A stretch of DNA of 64,000 nt from Paucibacter sp. B2R-40 (GCF_025717555.1 NZ_JAJIRP010000002.1:553300-617299), one strand, 5' to 3'; shown: positions 28,627 through 40,518, counted from the first letter of the stretch. Program-made: numbers and translations. The notes: generated by a model not told the origin, from the sequence alone.

Positions 28627-30729
28627 TCAGTCGTGGCGCAGCAAGAGCAAGCTGCGTCCGGGGATGGTCATTGTCTGACCTGCGTTGAAGATTTGATGAT
28701 CCGAAGGCAGCAGCACCGCGCCGCTGTCCAGCGCCAAGCGCCAAGCACCACCGCTGAGTTTGAAGGCCAGCTCTTGGGGCTCGGGGTTGAACACCACCAT
28801 CAGGCGCGGCTGGCTGGCGCCGGCCTCGAACATCTGCGCCGCGAAAGCATGGCTGGAAGCATCAAACCAGTCTTGCTGCTGCATCTCTTGGCCCGCCGGC
28901 GTGAACCAGCGCAGGCGTGCAGTGGCGTCGCCAGCGGAGGCAAACCAAGCATCGTGTCGCAGCAAGGGCTCTTGGCGGCGCAGCGCCAACAGTTGCGCGA
29001 CAAAAGCTTGCGTATCTGCTTCAGCTTCGGCCCAGCTCAGCCAGGTCGTCGCGTTGTCCTGGCAATAGGCATTGTTATTGCCGCCCTGGCTGTTGCCGAT
29101 CTCGTCCCCGGCGCACAGCATCGGCGTACCCTGGGCCAGCAGCAGCGTGGCCAGCATGGCGCGGCGCACGCGCAAACGCGTGGCGCGAATGGCGGCGTCA
29201 TCGCTCGGCCCCTCAAACCCAAAGTTGGCGCACAGCTCACCATCACGTCCATCGCGGTTGTTCTCGCCATTCGCATGGTTGTGCTTGGTCGAAAAGCTCA
29301 CCACATCGGCCAAGACATAACCATCATGCACAGAGACAAAATTGACCGAGGCGCTGGGCCGGCGGCTGCCGTGGTGGAACAGATCGCTTGAGGCCATGAA
29401 ACGCCGCGCCAACTCGCCGCGGCCGACACTGGGCTTGTCCGAGCGCAACCAATAGCCGCGTACCGCATCGCGGAACTTGTCATTCCAATCCAGGAAACGG
29501 CCGGGGAAGCGCCCGACCTGATAGCCCTCATGGCCGGCATCCCAGGGCTCCGAGATCAGATGCACACCGGCCAGCAGCGGGTCTTGGCGCAAGGCGGTAA
29601 AGAAAGCCGATTGCGGGTCAAAGCCATGGTGGGTGCGGCCCAGCACCGGTGCCAAATCAAACCGGAAGCCGTCGACGCCCATCTCGCCGACCCAGTAGCG
29701 CAGCGAGTCCAGCACCAGCTGCGCGACACGCGGGTGAGCGCAGTTGACGGTATTGCCGCAGGCGCTGACATTCTCATAACGGCTTTTGTCATCGGCGACC
29801 AGGCGGTAGTAGCTGCGGTTGTCCAGGCCCCTGAAGCTCAGAGTCGGGCCGAACTCATTGCCTTCGGGCGTGTGGTTGTAGACCACGTCCAGCACCACCT
29901 CCAGCCCGGCCGCGTGCAGCTCGCGCACCATCGCACGGAACTCCTCCCGCACGGCGCTCGGGTCGTCCCGGTGCCGGGCCTGCGCCAGACCAGGATCCGG
30001 GCTGAAAAAACCCAGGCTGTTATAGCCCCAGTAATTGGGCTTGCCCAGGTCGGCCAGATGCGGCTCATCGATGTGGAAATGGACCGGCAGCAAGGACAAG
30101 GTCGTCACGCCCAAGGCCTTGAAATGTGCCAGCGCGACCGGATGCGCCAGGCCGGCATAAGTGCCCTGCAGCTCGGCCGGCAGGCCCGGCAGCTGTTTGG
30201 AAAAGCCCTTCACATGGACTTCATACAGAACCAGATCGGCTGTGGCATGGCGGGGTGCATTCAGGCGCGGGCTGCTGGCGGGCTCCAAACCTGGCGCCAC
30301 CCGCGCCTTCAGCGCTTGCAGCGCGTTGTCGCGCGTATCGAAGGAGCGCGGGCCGTCCGGATGACCCAACTCATAGCCATGCTGCTCGGGGCCCCAATTG
30401 AAATGGCCAACGATCTCCAGGGCATAGGGGTCGAGCAGCAGCTTGTTGGCATTGAAGCGATGGCCATGCTCGGGTGCATAAGGCCCATGGGCACGCAGGC
30501 CGTAAACAAGACCTGGCCCCAGCTCGGGCAAAAAGCCGTGGAAGACCCCGTCGTCATGGCCGGGAAGCTCATAGCGGCGCAACTCGCGCTGACCCGCCGC
30601 GTCAAAGATACACAGCTCGATGCGGGAGGCGGCCTCCGAGAAGACGGCGAAGTTGATGCCGCCGTCTCGCGGCGTGGCGCCCAGCGGCTCATGGCGTCCG
30701 GGCAAAAGTGTCAAAGGCAAACTAGGCAT
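28627..30729 (-). CDS. glgX: Glycogen debranching enzyme (GH13)
   Basis: This cytosolic isoamylase-type enzyme cleaves alpha-1,6 branches of limit dextrin. An N-terminal CBM48 domain (GATPRDGGINFAVFSEAAS) is followed by the GH13 barrel. Nucleophile Asp is in GVDGFRFDLAPVLG near residue 357, acid Glu in LISEPWDAG near 390, and the transition-state Asp in VSVHDGYVLAD near 468. Length (700) is normal for GlgX. It starts six bases after glgB. Confidence 0.95.
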   Translation of the reverse strand: MPSLPLTLLPGRHEPLGATPRDGGINFAVFSEAASRIELCIFDAAGQRELRRYELPGHDDGVFHGFLPELGPGLVYGLRAHGPYAPEHGHRFNANKLLLDPYALEIVGHFNWGPEQHGYELGHPDGPRSFDTRDNALQALKARVAPGLEPASSPRLNAPRHATADLVLYEVHVKGFSKQLPGLPAELQGTYAGLAHPVALAHFKALGVTTLSLLPVHFHIDEPHLADLGKPNYWGYNSLGFFSPDPGLAQARHRDDPSAVREEFRAMVRELHAAGLEVVLDVVYNHTPEGNEFGPTLSFRGLDNRSYYRLVADDKSRYENVSACGNTVNCAHPRVAQLVLDSLRYWVGEMGVDGFRFDLAPVLGRTHHGFDPQSAFFTALRQDPLLAGVHLISEPWDAGHEGYQVGRFPGRFLDWNDKFRDAVRGYWLRSDKPSVGRGELARRFMASSDLFHHGSRRPSASVNFVSVHDGYVLADVVSFSTKHNHANGENNRDGRDGELCANFGFEGPSDDAAIRATRLRVRRAMLATLLLAQGTPMLCAGDEIGNSQGGNNNAYCQDNATTWLSWAEAEADTQAFVAQLLALRRQEPLLRHDAWFASAGDATARLRWFTPAGQEMQQQDWFDASSHAFAAQMFEAGASQPRLMVVFNPEPQELAFKLSGGAWRLALDSGAVLLPSDHQIFNAGQTMTIPGRSLLLLRHD

Positions 30730-30735
30730 ATCGTT

Positions 30736-32931
30736 TCAAACGGGCACAAGAAAGAGGCAAGCCAGCGGAGGCAAGCTCAGCACAATCGACTGCGCCTGAC
30801 CCTGCGCAGCCACCGGCTCGGTGAGCAGCTGTGCGGCTTGGTTGCCCATATTGCTGCCGCCGTAATGAGCGGAATCGGTGTTCAGGGCTTCAATCCAGCC
30901 CGCATAGCCAGCTGGCACGCCGAGGCGATAGCCATGGCGTGGCACCGGGGTGAAGTTGCTCACGACGAGGACAGGTGGTGCAGAAGCGTTTTTACGCATC
31001 CAGGCCAGCACCGAATGCTCGGCATCCGCCGCGTCCAGCCACTCGAAGCCGGCAGCCTCGCAGTCAAGCCGGTGCAGCGCCGGCTGCTGGCGGTAAAGGG
31101 TATTCAAATCGCGCACCAAGCGCTGCACGCCGGCATGCGCGGGCTGCTCCAGCAAGGCCCAAGGCAACTCGGCATCATGATTCCATTCGCTGCTTTGAGC
31201 AAACTCCTGGCCCATGAAGAGCAGCTTCTTGCCCGGATGGCCCCACATAAAACCGTAATAGGCGCGCAGATTGGCGAACTTTTGCCAGACGTCACCGGGC
31301 ATCTTGTTAAACATCGAGCCCTTGCCATGCACGACCTCGTCATGCGAGATCGGCAGCACGAAGTTCTCGCTGAAGGCATAGACCAGGCCAAACGTCATCT
31401 TGTCGTGGTGCCAGCGCCGGTGAACCGGGTCTTCCTGCATGTATTTGAGCGTGTCATTCATCCAGCCCATATTCCATTTGTAGTGGAAGCCCAGGCCGCC
31501 GGCCGAGGTCGGCGCCGACACGCCGGGGAAGCTGGTCGACTCCTCGGCGACGGTGATGGCGCCTGGCGCATGCAAGCCTAATTGCTCATTCATGCGGCGC
31601 ATGAGGGCGATCGCCTCGAAGTTCTCGCGCCCTCCTTCGCTATTCGGAACCCACTCCCCGGCCGGGCGCGAGTAGTCGCGGTAAAGCATGGACGCGACCG
31701 CATCGACGCGCAGACCGTCCACACCCCAGCGCTCGGTCCAATACAGCGCATTGCCGATCAGGAATTGGCGCACCTCGTTGCGGCCAAAGTTGTAGATCAG
31801 CGTGTTCCAGTCGCGATGGAAGCCCTCGCGCGGGTCGGCATATTCGTACGGCTGCGTGCCATCAAAATTCGCCAAGCCATGCGCGTCGGCGGGGAAATGC
31901 GCCGGCACCCAGTCCAGCAGCAGCCCCAGGCCACGCGCATGGCATGCCGCCACAAAACGGGCAAAGCCCTCGGGCGGGCCGAAGCGTGCGCTGGGCGCAT
32001 ACAGGCCCAAGGTCTGATAGCCCCAAGAACCATCAAACGGGTGCTCGCTGATAGGCATCAGCTGCAAATGCGTGAAGCCCATCTCGGCGGCGTAGGCCGG
32101 CAACTGCTCGGCCAGCTCATCCCAAGTTGGGAACTGTGCCGCGCCGCGCCGCCAGGAGGCGGCATGCACTTCGTAAATTGAGATCGGCGCCGAGCGCGCA
32201 TTGGCCGCCGCGCGGTCGGGCGGCAATGCCTTGGGCGCCGCCAAAGCGCTGGCGACGATGCTGGCCGTGTCGGGGCGCAGCTGCGCGGCGCGGGCAAAGG
32301 GGTCCGCTTTCAGCGGCAGCAACAGCCCGCCGGCATCCAGCAGCTCGAACTTGTAGAGATCGCCCGCCGCCACATGCGGCACAAAAATCTCCCACACGCC
32401 GGCCTCGTGGCGCCGCCGCATCGCGTGGCGCCGGCCGTCCCAGCCGTTGAAGCTGCCGACCACGCTGACGCGGCTGGCATTCGGCGCCCAAACTGCAAAG
32501 CGCACGCCGGCGACATCACCCAAGATAAGAGGATGGGCACCCAGCGCCTCGAAGGGCCGCAGGTGCTCGCCGCGCGCCAACAGGCTCAGGTCTTGCTCGG
32601 GCAATTGCGGACCGAAGGCATAAGCATCGGCATAGACACCCTCGCTGCCATCGCCCCAGCAGACGCGCAGGCGGTAATCAAAGCGCTTGCGGCGCCGCCC
32701 GGCCGGGGCTTCGAACAGCCCGTCCGGATGACGCAGTTTGAGGCTGGCGACCAGCTTGTCGCTGCCGGCCTCCAGCAGGTCCACCGAGCGCGCGCCCGGT
32801 AGCAGCGCGCGCAGCCAGAGGCGCCCTCCTGCCTCGGCCATGTCTGCCTCTGCGTGCAGACCCAAGACCGCAAACGGATCGGCATGCCGCCCGCCCAGCA
32901 ACTGATCGACGTCGCGCTGCGCCAACATCAC
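30736..32931 (-). CDS. glgB: 1,4-alpha-glucan branching enzyme
   Basis: This GH13 branching enzyme forms alpha-1,6 links in glycogen. It has a long N-terminal region, then CBM48 (VAGVRFAVWAPNASRVSVVGSFNGWDGR), then the barrel. Nucleophile Asp is in GVDGLRVDAVASMLYRDYSR near residue 411, Glu in VAEESTSFPGVS near 462 and Asp in ISHDEVVHGKGS near 528. At 731 residues it is full length. The start is GTG 32931 or the ATG three bases later. glgP ends two bases upstream. No glgA or glgC is in the window, so synthesis genes must lie elsewhere. Confidence 0.96.
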   Translation of the reverse strand: MMLAQRDVDQLLGGRHADPFAVLGLHAEADMAEAGGRLWLRALLPGARSVDLLEAGSDKLVASLKLRHPDGLFEAPAGRRRKRFDYRLRVCWGDGSEGVYADAYAFGPQLPEQDLSLLARGEHLRPFEALGAHPLILGDVAGVRFAVWAPNASRVSVVGSFNGWDGRRHAMRRRHEAGVWEIFVPHVAAGDLYKFELLDAGGLLLPLKADPFARAAQLRPDTASIVASALAAPKALPPDRAAANARSAPISIYEVHAASWRRGAAQFPTWDELAEQLPAYAAEMGFTHLQLMPISEHPFDGSWGYQTLGLYAPSARFGPPEGFARFVAACHARGLGLLLDWVPAHFPADAHGLANFDGTQPYEYADPREGFHRDWNTLIYNFGRNEVRQFLIGNALYWTERWGVDGLRVDAVASMLYRDYSRPAGEWVPNSEGGRENFEAIALMRRMNEQLGLHAPGAITVAEESTSFPGVSAPTSAGGLGFHYKWNMGWMNDTLKYMQEDPVHRRWHHDKMTFGLVYAFSENFVLPISHDEVVHGKGSMFNKMPGDVWQKFANLRAYYGFMWGHPGKKLLFMGQEFAQSSEWNHDAELPWALLEQPAHAGVQRLVRDLNTLYRQQPALHRLDCEAAGFEWLDAADAEHSVLAWMRKNASAPPVLVVSNFTPVPRHGYRLGVPAGYAGWIEALNTDSAHYGGSNMGNQAAQLLTEPVAAQGQAQSIVLSLPPLACLFLVPV

Positions 32932-32933
32932 GT

Positions 32934-35390
32934 TCAGCCCAGGCTGGCGACCGACCAGACGCGGTCAACGTACTCGGCAATCGTGCGGTCGCTGGAGAAG
33001 TCTCCCATGCCGGCCACATTCAGAATCGCCTTGGCGCCCCAGGCTTCGGGCTGCGCATAGAGCGCATCCACTTCCAACTGCTTGTCCACATAGGCGGCAA
33101 AGTCCGCCATCAGCAGGTAGTTGTCGCGGCTCAAAAGCATCTCGGTCAAGGCGCGATAACGCTGAGCATCACCGGATGAGAACTCGCCACCGGCGATGCT
33201 ATCGATGACGCGCTTGAGCTGTGCGTTCTGTTCCATATACAGACGGGGTTCATAGCCCAGCGCCTTGATCTGCGCCACCGCCTCGGTGCGCAGGCCGAAG
33301 ACGAACATATTCTCCTCACCCATGGCCTGGGCCATCTCGATATTGGCGCCGTCCCAGGTGCCTATCGTCAGCGCGCCATTGAGGGCGAACTTCATATTGC
33401 CGGTGCCCGAGGCCTCGGTGCCGGCGGTAGAGATTTGCTCGGACAAGTCGGCCGCCGGGATGATGACCTCGGCCAGGCTAACGCCGTAATTGGGCAGATA
33501 GACGAGCTTGAGCTTGTCGCCGACACGCGGGTCGCTATTGACCACGCGCGCCACATCGTGCGCCAGCTGAATGATGGACTTGGCCATCACATAAGCGCTG
33601 GCCGCCTTGCCGGCAATGATGACGGTGCGTGGTACCCAGGCGGCGTCAGGATTGGCCAAGATAGCCAGATAGCGCGCCACCACATGCAAGATGTTCAGCA
33701 GCTGGCGCTTGTATTCATGGATGCGCTTGATCTGCACATCGAACAGGCTGTTCGGGTCGACCTGCACACCGATTTCGCGGCGAATCAGGTCGGCCAAGCG
33801 CTGCTTGTTGGCCAGTTTGACGGCCTGGAACTGCTGGCGGAAGGCGGCATCCGAGGCGGCCGGCGTCAAGGCTCGCAGCTCGGCCAGATCTTGGCGCCAG
33901 CCCTTGCCGATACGCGCGTCCAGCAAGGTGGACAGCTGCGGGTTGGCCTGCTGCAACCAGCGGCGCGGCGTCACACCATTGGTGACGTTATGGAAGCGGC
34001 CGGGGAAGATGGCGGCATAGTCGGCAAAAATGGTCTGCACCATCAGCTCCGAATGCAGCGCGGCCACGCCGTTGACGCGGTGCGAGGCGACGATGGCCAA
34101 GGCCGCCATGCGCACACGCCGCTCGCCACCATTGCGCCCCTCATCGATCAGCGACACGCGCGCCAGCAAGGCGTCGTCGCCAGGGAACTTGGCCCGCACT
34201 TCGGCCAGAAAGCGCGCATTGATCTCGTAAATGATTTCCAGATGGCGGGGCAGCAGCGCCTCGAACAGCGGCAACGCCCAGGTCTCCAGCGCCTCGGGCA
34301 TCAGGGTGTGGTTGGTGTATGACACCGCTTGGCGCGTGATCTTCCAGGCGGCATCCCAGCCCAGGCCATGCTCGTCCAGCAACAAGCGCATCAGCTCGGC
34401 CGGGGCCAGCGCCGGGTGGGTGTCGTTCAGATGAACGGCGTTGGCTAGCCCTAAGCCATCCAAGCTGCCCGCTTCGCGCAAATGGCGGGCAATCACGTCT
34501 TGCAGCGAGGCGCTGACCAGGAAGGCCTCTTGCTTCAAGCGCAGCTCGCGGCCGGCTTCGCTGCTGTCGTCCGGGTAGAGCACCCAGTTCAGCGCATCGG
34601 CGGCGACGCGGTGACGCGCCGCGCCGGCATAGTCACCGGCACAAAAAGCCTTGAAGTCGATGGGCGCTGCGGCCGTCGCATGCCATTGGCGCAGCGTCGA
34701 GACGCGCTCGCTGTGGTGCGCCGGCACGATGAAGTCAAAGGCCTGCGCTTCGAGCTGCTCGGCCGGCTGCCAATGGCGCTGGCCGGCTTCATCCACCGTG
34801 ACCCGGCCGCCGAAGCCAACCGCGTAGCGCACATCGGCGCGCGGCACCTCCCAGGGCTGACCTAGGCGCATCCAGTCATCCGGCGCCTCGACCTGGCGAC
34901 CGTCTTGAATCGCCTGGGCAAACATGCCGTATTGATAACGCAGACCATAGCCGAAGGAAGGCAGACCCAACTCGGCAAACGAATCCAAAAAGCATGCAGC
35001 CAGGCGACCCAGGCCACCATTGCCGAGCGCCGCGTCGGGCTCACGCTCCAGCACATTGCCGAGTTGCTGGCCCTGCGCGGCCACGAGCCGATTCAGCTCG
35101 GGCTCCAAGCCCAGGGCGGCCAGCGCGTTCGACAAGGCACGCCCCATCAGGAATTCCATCGACAGGTAATGCACGCGGCGTACCGGATGCGCGGCACCCC
35201 GCACCGAGTCGCGCGCGGCGTCCTCAGCCTGCGTGCGCGCCCAGCGCTCGGCCAACAAGCCGCGCGCCGCGGTGGCGGCGGCCCGCATGGCAACGGCCGC
35301 TGTGGGCTGGCTGGCCTGCGCCAGTTCAGCGCCGTAGGCCAGTGCAAATTGTTCGTTGAGGGCGGCTTTTTGGACTGCGTTGGAAGTCAT
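32934..35390 (-). CDS. glgP: Glycogen/maltodextrin phosphorylase
   Basis: This GT35 enzyme releases glucose 1-phosphate from alpha-glucans with pyridoxal phosphate. Motifs include VHYLSMEFLMGRALSNAL at the N-terminus and KRIHEYKRQLLN. The PLP lysine is in GTGNMKFALNGALTIGTWDGAN near residue 665. I choose ATG 35390 (MTSNAVQ); ATG 35447 (MNSTMQK) is also possible. The open frame to 35693 runs through the promoter region and is rejected. It is first in a tight four-gene operon and is divergent from malK. Whether glycogen or maltodextrin is the main substrate cannot be told (glgP and malP are close relatives). Confidence 0.95.
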   Translation of the reverse strand: MTSNAVQKAALNEQFALAYGAELAQASQPTAAVAMRAAATAARGLLAERWARTQAEDAARDSVRGAAHPVRRVHYLSMEFLMGRALSNALAALGLEPELNRLVAAQGQQLGNVLEREPDAALGNGGLGRLAACFLDSFAELGLPSFGYGLRYQYGMFAQAIQDGRQVEAPDDWMRLGQPWEVPRADVRYAVGFGGRVTVDEAGQRHWQPAEQLEAQAFDFIVPAHHSERVSTLRQWHATAAAPIDFKAFCAGDYAGAARHRVAADALNWVLYPDDSSEAGRELRLKQEAFLVSASLQDVIARHLREAGSLDGLGLANAVHLNDTHPALAPAELMRLLLDEHGLGWDAAWKITRQAVSYTNHTLMPEALETWALPLFEALLPRHLEIIYEINARFLAEVRAKFPGDDALLARVSLIDEGRNGGERRVRMAALAIVASHRVNGVAALHSELMVQTIFADYAAIFPGRFHNVTNGVTPRRWLQQANPQLSTLLDARIGKGWRQDLAELRALTPAASDAAFRQQFQAVKLANKQRLADLIRREIGVQVDPNSLFDVQIKRIHEYKRQLLNILHVVARYLAILANPDAAWVPRTVIIAGKAASAYVMAKSIIQLAHDVARVVNSDPRVGDKLKLVYLPNYGVSLAEVIIPAADLSEQISTAGTEASGTGNMKFALNGALTIGTWDGANIEMAQAMGEENMFVFGLRTEAVAQIKALGYEPRLYMEQNAQLKRVIDSIAGGEFSSGDAQRYRALTEMLLSRDNYLLMADFAAYVDKQLEVDALYAQPEAWGAKAILNVAGMGDFSSDRTIAEYVDRVWSVASLG

Positions 35391-35567
35391 AGGGCTGGCG
35401 CTCTTTGCGCTGTTGATGCTTGGGGCAATTTTTTGCATGGTCGAATTCATGGCCTTGACAATCGGTCTGGATCGCAGCGGAGCTTGCAGGCTGCGCTGCT
35501 TTAGCGAGGCAAGAAGCCCTCGGCGATGGCTGCTTGAACCAAAGTATCGCCTACTCCAAGGATTTTG

Positions 35568-35582
35568 TGTAGTTTCACTACA
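35568..35582. promoter_or_regulatory. HexR/RpiR-like operator, glgP-proximal
   Basis: TGTAGTTTCACTACA has perfect TGTAGT/ACTACA arms around TTC. It fits the HexR consensus as I recall it (TGTARTWWWAYTACA) at 14 of 15 positions. Confidence 0.7.
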
Positions 35583-35654
35583 TAGTGAAAGCCCCAATTT
35601 ATCACTCACACCTAGGCTTGTCGCCACAAAGTCCTGGCTCCTAGGTAGTTTTGC

Positions 35655-35669
35655 TGTTGTTAAACTACA
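35655..35669. promoter_or_regulatory. HexR/RpiR-like operator over the malK -35 element
   Basis: TGTTGTTAAACTACA differs from the HexR consensus at one position (T for A at position 4). It covers the -35 hexamer of the malK promoter, which suggests repression. Confidence 0.7.
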
Positions 35670-35685
35670 TCTTGAACGGTATATT
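35657..35685 (+). promoter_or_regulatory. Predicted malK operon promoter
   Basis: -35 TTGTTA (35657-35662), a 17-base spacer and -10 TATATT (35680-35685), ending 34 bases before the malK ATG. Both hexamers match the sigma-70 consensus at most positions. Confidence 0.65.
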
Positions 35686-35719
35686 GCCTCCAAGATAAGA
35701 CAAGGCGTGAGACAAAGAT

Positions 35720-36831
<1,112 letters not shown>

Positions 36832-36835
<4 letters not shown>

Positions 36836-38016
36836 AAGGCAGCGCCCTCCCACTGCTCGCCTTGCTGTTGAGCGGCGCCGTTCACGCTGGCAGCAATCAC
36901 AAGCTGCTGGTCTGGATCAATGGCGACAAGGCCTATGGCGGTTTGCAGCAAGTCGGCGATGCCTTCGAGAAAACCTCGGGCGTCAAGGTCGTGGTCGAGC
37001 ATCCGGTCGACGCGACCGACAAATTCCAGCAAGCCGCCGGCGCCGGAAAAGGCCCGGACATCTTTTGCTGGCCGCATGACCGGGTCGGCGAATGGGCCAA
37101 GTCGGGTCTGCTGACGCCCTTGCGCCCGAGCCAAAAAATCTACGATGAAGTCGAAGAAGCAGCCTGGAAGGCCTTTGCCTACCAGGGCAAGATTTGGGGT
37201 TACCCGATCGCGATCGAGACCACAGGCCTGATTTACAACAAGGCCTTGGTGCCGACGCCGCCCACCACATTCGAAGAACTGATCGCGCTCGACAAGCAGT
37301 TGCAAAAGCAAGGCAAGCACGCAATCTTGTGGGACTACAACAAGAGCTTTTTCACTTGGTCCATCCTCGCCGGCGCCGGCGGGCAAATCTTTGGCCGCGA
37401 CGCCAAGGGCGAGTTCGATGCCAACCAGGTCAGTGTCAACAATGCCGGCGCGCTGGCCGGCGCAGAGATGATTGCCCGGCTCTTGCGCGAGGGTCATATG
37501 CCCAAGGGCGCACGCTATGCCGAGATGGAAAGCGGCTTTGCCAAGGGCGATATCGCGATGATGATCTCCGGCCCCTGGGCCTGGGACAACGCCAAAAAAG
37601 CCAAGATCGACTTTGGTGTTGCGCCGATTCCGGCAGTTATTGCCGGCAAGCCGTCCAAGCCTTTTGTCGGCGTACTCGGCTGCATGATTGCCGCACCAAG
37701 CACCCAGAAAGACATCGCCCGCGAGTTTCTTGAGAACCATCTGATGCGCCCGGCCGCGCTCAAGGTGCTGGACGCCAATGTGCCTATCGGCGTGCCGGCC
37801 AACAAGGCTTTCTACGCCGAGTTGTCGGTCAACCCGCTGATACGCGCCAGCATGGAAAACGCCCGCGTCGGCGAGGCCATCCCGAATATTCCGGAAGTTG
37901 GACGTTTCTGGACCGCGATGGACGCAGCGCTTGAGGCCATCACCAACGGCCTGCAAAGCCCCAAGGACGCGCTCGACGGCGCCTCGGCCCGCATGCTGCT
38001 GAAGACCGCCAAATAA
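36832..38016 (+). CDS. malE: Maltose/maltodextrin-binding periplasmic protein
   Basis: This 394-residue solute-binding protein has a signal peptide (about 1-20, cleaved near VHAGS). The mature N-terminus [34 protein letters not shown] is very close in pattern to E. coli MalE. Further MalE-like blocks are [37 protein letters not shown] and [10 protein letters not shown]. It captures the oligosaccharide in the periplasm and delivers it to MalFG. ATGA overlap with malK indicates coupled translation. Confidence 0.94.
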
Positions 38017-38027
38017 GTACAAAACAC

Positions 38028-39623
38028 ATGAACGCCGCATCCCAACATTCCACAAGCTTGGGCGCACTCAGCGCCTACAGCAAGCTGCCGCCCACCGCGC
38101 TGGAGCGCGCGCTGCAGGCCTTGCGCTGGCCGCTCACCGGCGCGGCCATGCTGGCCTCGCTCTACATGGTCTTCATGATCCACGCCGCCGGCCAGACTTG
38201 GTGGGCGGTCGGCGCCCTGAGTTTTTTCGCGGCTGCGTTTTACGTCTACGTCAGCAACGCAGGCTTTGCTTACCGCTACTTGTTCCCCGGCATCGCCGGC
38301 ATGCTGATCTTCATTGCCTTCCCGCTGATTTACACGGCGCAGATCGGCTTCACCAACTACTCCTCAGCGCATCTCTTGAGTGAGCAGCGCGTACGTGAGT
38401 ACCTGCTCGACCAGCATGAGGCGGTGCAGACGCTGACGCAGCCCTTCACCCTGCATGCGGACGGGGCGGCATTCCGCCTCGTGCTCAGGCAGGCCGACGC
38501 CGGCCCGGCCTGGGTGTCGCCGCCGCTGGCCTTGCGCAATACAGGCAAGGAGTTGGCGGTCGAAATGGAAGCCTTCGCCAACCAATCGCTGCAGCCGGCT
38601 TTGTCGCTGCGCGAGTTGATCCTGCACCGCGAAGCCTTGATGCAGCTGAAATTGATCTTGCCGGCTTCGGCGGGTCTGATTGAACTGCGTTATCTGGGCC
38701 TGCGCGAGTTCGGCCCCATCACACGCAACTGGCAAGCTAACGCCGACGGCAGTCTGACCAGGCTCGCCGACGGCCAAGTCTTCAGCGCCAACCGCGAAAT
38801 CGGCAATTTTCAAAATGCAAAAGGAGAAGTCCTGCAGCCCGGCTTCAAGGTCGTGGTCGGCTGGCAGAACTACACCCGCATGGTGCTGGACGCCGAGTTC
38901 CGCGGGCCCTTCCTGGCGATCTTCAGCTGGACGGTGATCTTCAGCTTGTTGACCGTCGTACTGGCCACGTCCATCGGCATGCTGCTGGCGGTGATGCTGA
39001 ACTGGGATGACCTCAAAGGCCGCACCACTTACCGAACGCTTTTGTTCCTGCCTTACGCAGTGCCGGGCTTTATTTCCATCCTGGTGTTCAAGGGCTTGTT
39101 CAACCAGAACTTCGGCGAGATCAACGCGATTCTGGACGCGCTATTCGGCGTCAAGCCGGCCTGGTTTGCCGACCCGCTGCTGGCCAAGACCATGTTGCTG
39201 ATCGTCAACGTCTGGCTGGGCTACCCCTACATCATGATTCTGTGCGCCGGCCTGCTGAAGGCGATTCCGGCCGATCTGTACGAGGCCTCGGCGATTGCCG
39301 GCGCCGGCCCGCTGACCAATTTTTTCAAGATCACCGCACCGCTGGTCATCAAGCCCTTGGCACCGCTCCTGGTCAGTGCCTTTGCCTTCAACTTCAATAA
39401 CTTTGTGTTGATCGCGCTGCTGACAGATGGCCGACCCGATTTCTTGAGCACCAAGATCCCGGCCGGGCAGACCGACATTCTGGTGTCCTACACCTACCGC
39501 ATCGCCTTCAAGGACTCCGGCTCCGACTTCGGCCTCGCGGCCGCGATCTCGACGCTGATCTTCTTCCTGGTGGCGGCGATGTCTTTGATCAATTTACGAC
39601 TGATGAAGAAAGCGCAGGGATAA
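38028..39623 (+). CDS. malF: Maltose ABC transporter permease MalF
   Basis: This 531-residue permease has N-terminal membrane helices and a large periplasmic loop between about residues 105 and 285 (the MalF P2 loop, which contacts the binding protein). The transmembrane core follows. The EAA coupling motif is present as [25 protein letters not shown]. Its length and the P2 loop distinguish it from shorter sugar permeases and support a true MalF. It is followed four bases later by malG. Confidence 0.94.
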   Translation: MNAASQHSTSLGALSAYSKLPPTALERALQALRWPLTGAAMLASLYMVFMIHAAGQTWWAVGALSFFAAAFYVYVSNAGFAYRYLFPGIAGMLIFIAFPLIYTAQIGFTNYSSAHLLSEQRVREYLLDQHEAVQTLTQPFTLHADGAAFRLVLRQADAGPAWVSPPLALRNTGKELAVEMEAFANQSLQPALSLRELILHREALMQLKLILPASAGLIELRYLGLREFGPITRNWQANADGSLTRLADGQVFSANREIGNFQNAKGEVLQPGFKVVVGWQNYTRMVLDAEFRGPFLAIFSWTVIFSLLTVVLATSIGMLLAVMLNWDDLKGRTTYRTLLFLPYAVPGFISILVFKGLFNQNFGEINAILDALFGVKPAWFADPLLAKTMLLIVNVWLGYPYIMILCAGLLKAIPADLYEASAIAGAGPLTNFFKITAPLVIKPLAPLLVSAFAFNFNNFVLIALLTDGRPDFLSTKIPAGQTDILVSYTYRIAFKDSGSDFGLAAAISTLIFFLVAAMSLINLRLMKKAQG

Positions 39624-39627
39624 CCAG

Positions 39628-40518
39628 ATGGCAATCGTACGAGGCAAACAAGCACGTTGGCGAGTCTGGGCGGCTCACGCCTTGATGTGGACGTTCCTAG
39701 CCATCACGCTGTTCCCGCTGCTGGCCATCATCAGCATTTCGCTGCGGCCCGGCAACTTCGCCACCGGCAGCATCATCCCGACGCAGATCAGTTTCGAACA
39801 TTGGTCGTTAGCGCTGGGCATCCCCTACCAGGCGGCCGACGGTAGCCTGGTACAGCCACCCTTCCCGGTGCTCTTGTGGCTATGGAACTCGATCAAGGTC
39901 GCCACCATCTCGGCATTCTTGATCGTTGCCATCTCGACCTCGGCAGCCTTCGGTTTTGCGCGCCTGAAGTTCCGCTTCAAGATGCCCATCCTGAACTCAA
40001 TGCTGCTCTTGCAGATGTTCCCACCTGTCTTGGCACTTGTCGCGATCTATACGATCTTCGAGACGATTGGCAATTTCATCCCCTGGCTGGGCATCGAAAC
40101 CCATGGCGGCCTGGTGCTGGCTTATCTGGGCGGCGTAGCCACCCATATCTGGACCATCAAGGGCTATTTCGAGACGATCCCGGTCGAGATCGAGGAATGC
40201 GCCAAGGTCGACGGCGCCAGCCATTGGCAGGCGTTTCGATTGGTGCTGCTGCCGATGGCGGTGCCGATTCTGATGGTGGTGTTCGTGCTGGCCTTTATCG
40301 GCTGCATCATCGAATACCCGGTCGCCTCGGTGCTGCTGCGCGAAGAAAGCCATCTGACGCTGGCGGTGGGCTCCAAATACTTTTTGCATGACCAGCGCTT
40401 TTTGTGGGGCGACTTTGCCGCCGCGGCCGTGCTCTCGGGCCTGCCGATCACACTGGTGTTCCTGCTGGCGCAGCGCTGGATCGTCTCGGGCCTGACGGCC
40501 GGTGGCGTCAAGGGTTAG
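39628..40518 (+). CDS. malG: Maltose ABC transporter permease MalG
   Basis: This 296-residue partner permease has six membrane helices. The EAA loop reads [28 protein letters not shown]. The N-terminus ([29 protein letters not shown]) and the [24 protein letters not shown]-terminal part resemble MalG. It completes the MalEFGK2 complex; the next gene starts seven bases after its stop. Confidence 0.94.
   Translation: MAIVRGKQARWRVWAAHALMWTFLAITLFPLLAIISISLRPGNFATGSIIPTQISFEHWSLALGIPYQAADGSLVQPPFPVLLWLWNSIKVATISAFLIVAISTSAAFGFARLKFRFKMPILNSMLLLQMFPPVLALVAIYTIFETIGNFIPWLGIETHGGLVLAYLGGVATHIWTIKGYFETIPVEIEECAKVDGASHWQAFRLVLLPMAVPILMVVFVLAFIGCIIEYPVASVLLREESHLTLAVGSKYFLHDQRFLWGDFAAAAVLSGLPITLVFLLAQRWIVSGLTAGGVKG

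Larger units (their letters stand above)
35391..35719. other. Divergent glgP/malK control region
   Basis: This 329-base AT-richer spacer separates the glycogen operon (leftward) from the mal operon (rightward). It contains two HexR-like palindromes (35568-35582 and 35655-35669) and a well-formed rightward promoter. A related half-site GGTAGTTTTGCTGTT lies at 35644-35658. Confidence 0.8.

Noticed and set aside
27104..28678. 524-codon rightward open frame across malQ
   Set aside because: Antisense to a well-supported amylomaltase; composition is rich in Arg, Gln and His, as expected of a shadow frame.
29530..31581. 683-codon rightward open frame across glgX and glgB
   Set aside because: It lies wholly antisense to two clear GH13 genes with intact catalytic motifs; long antisense frames are common in high-GC DNA, and the translation has no recognisable domain.
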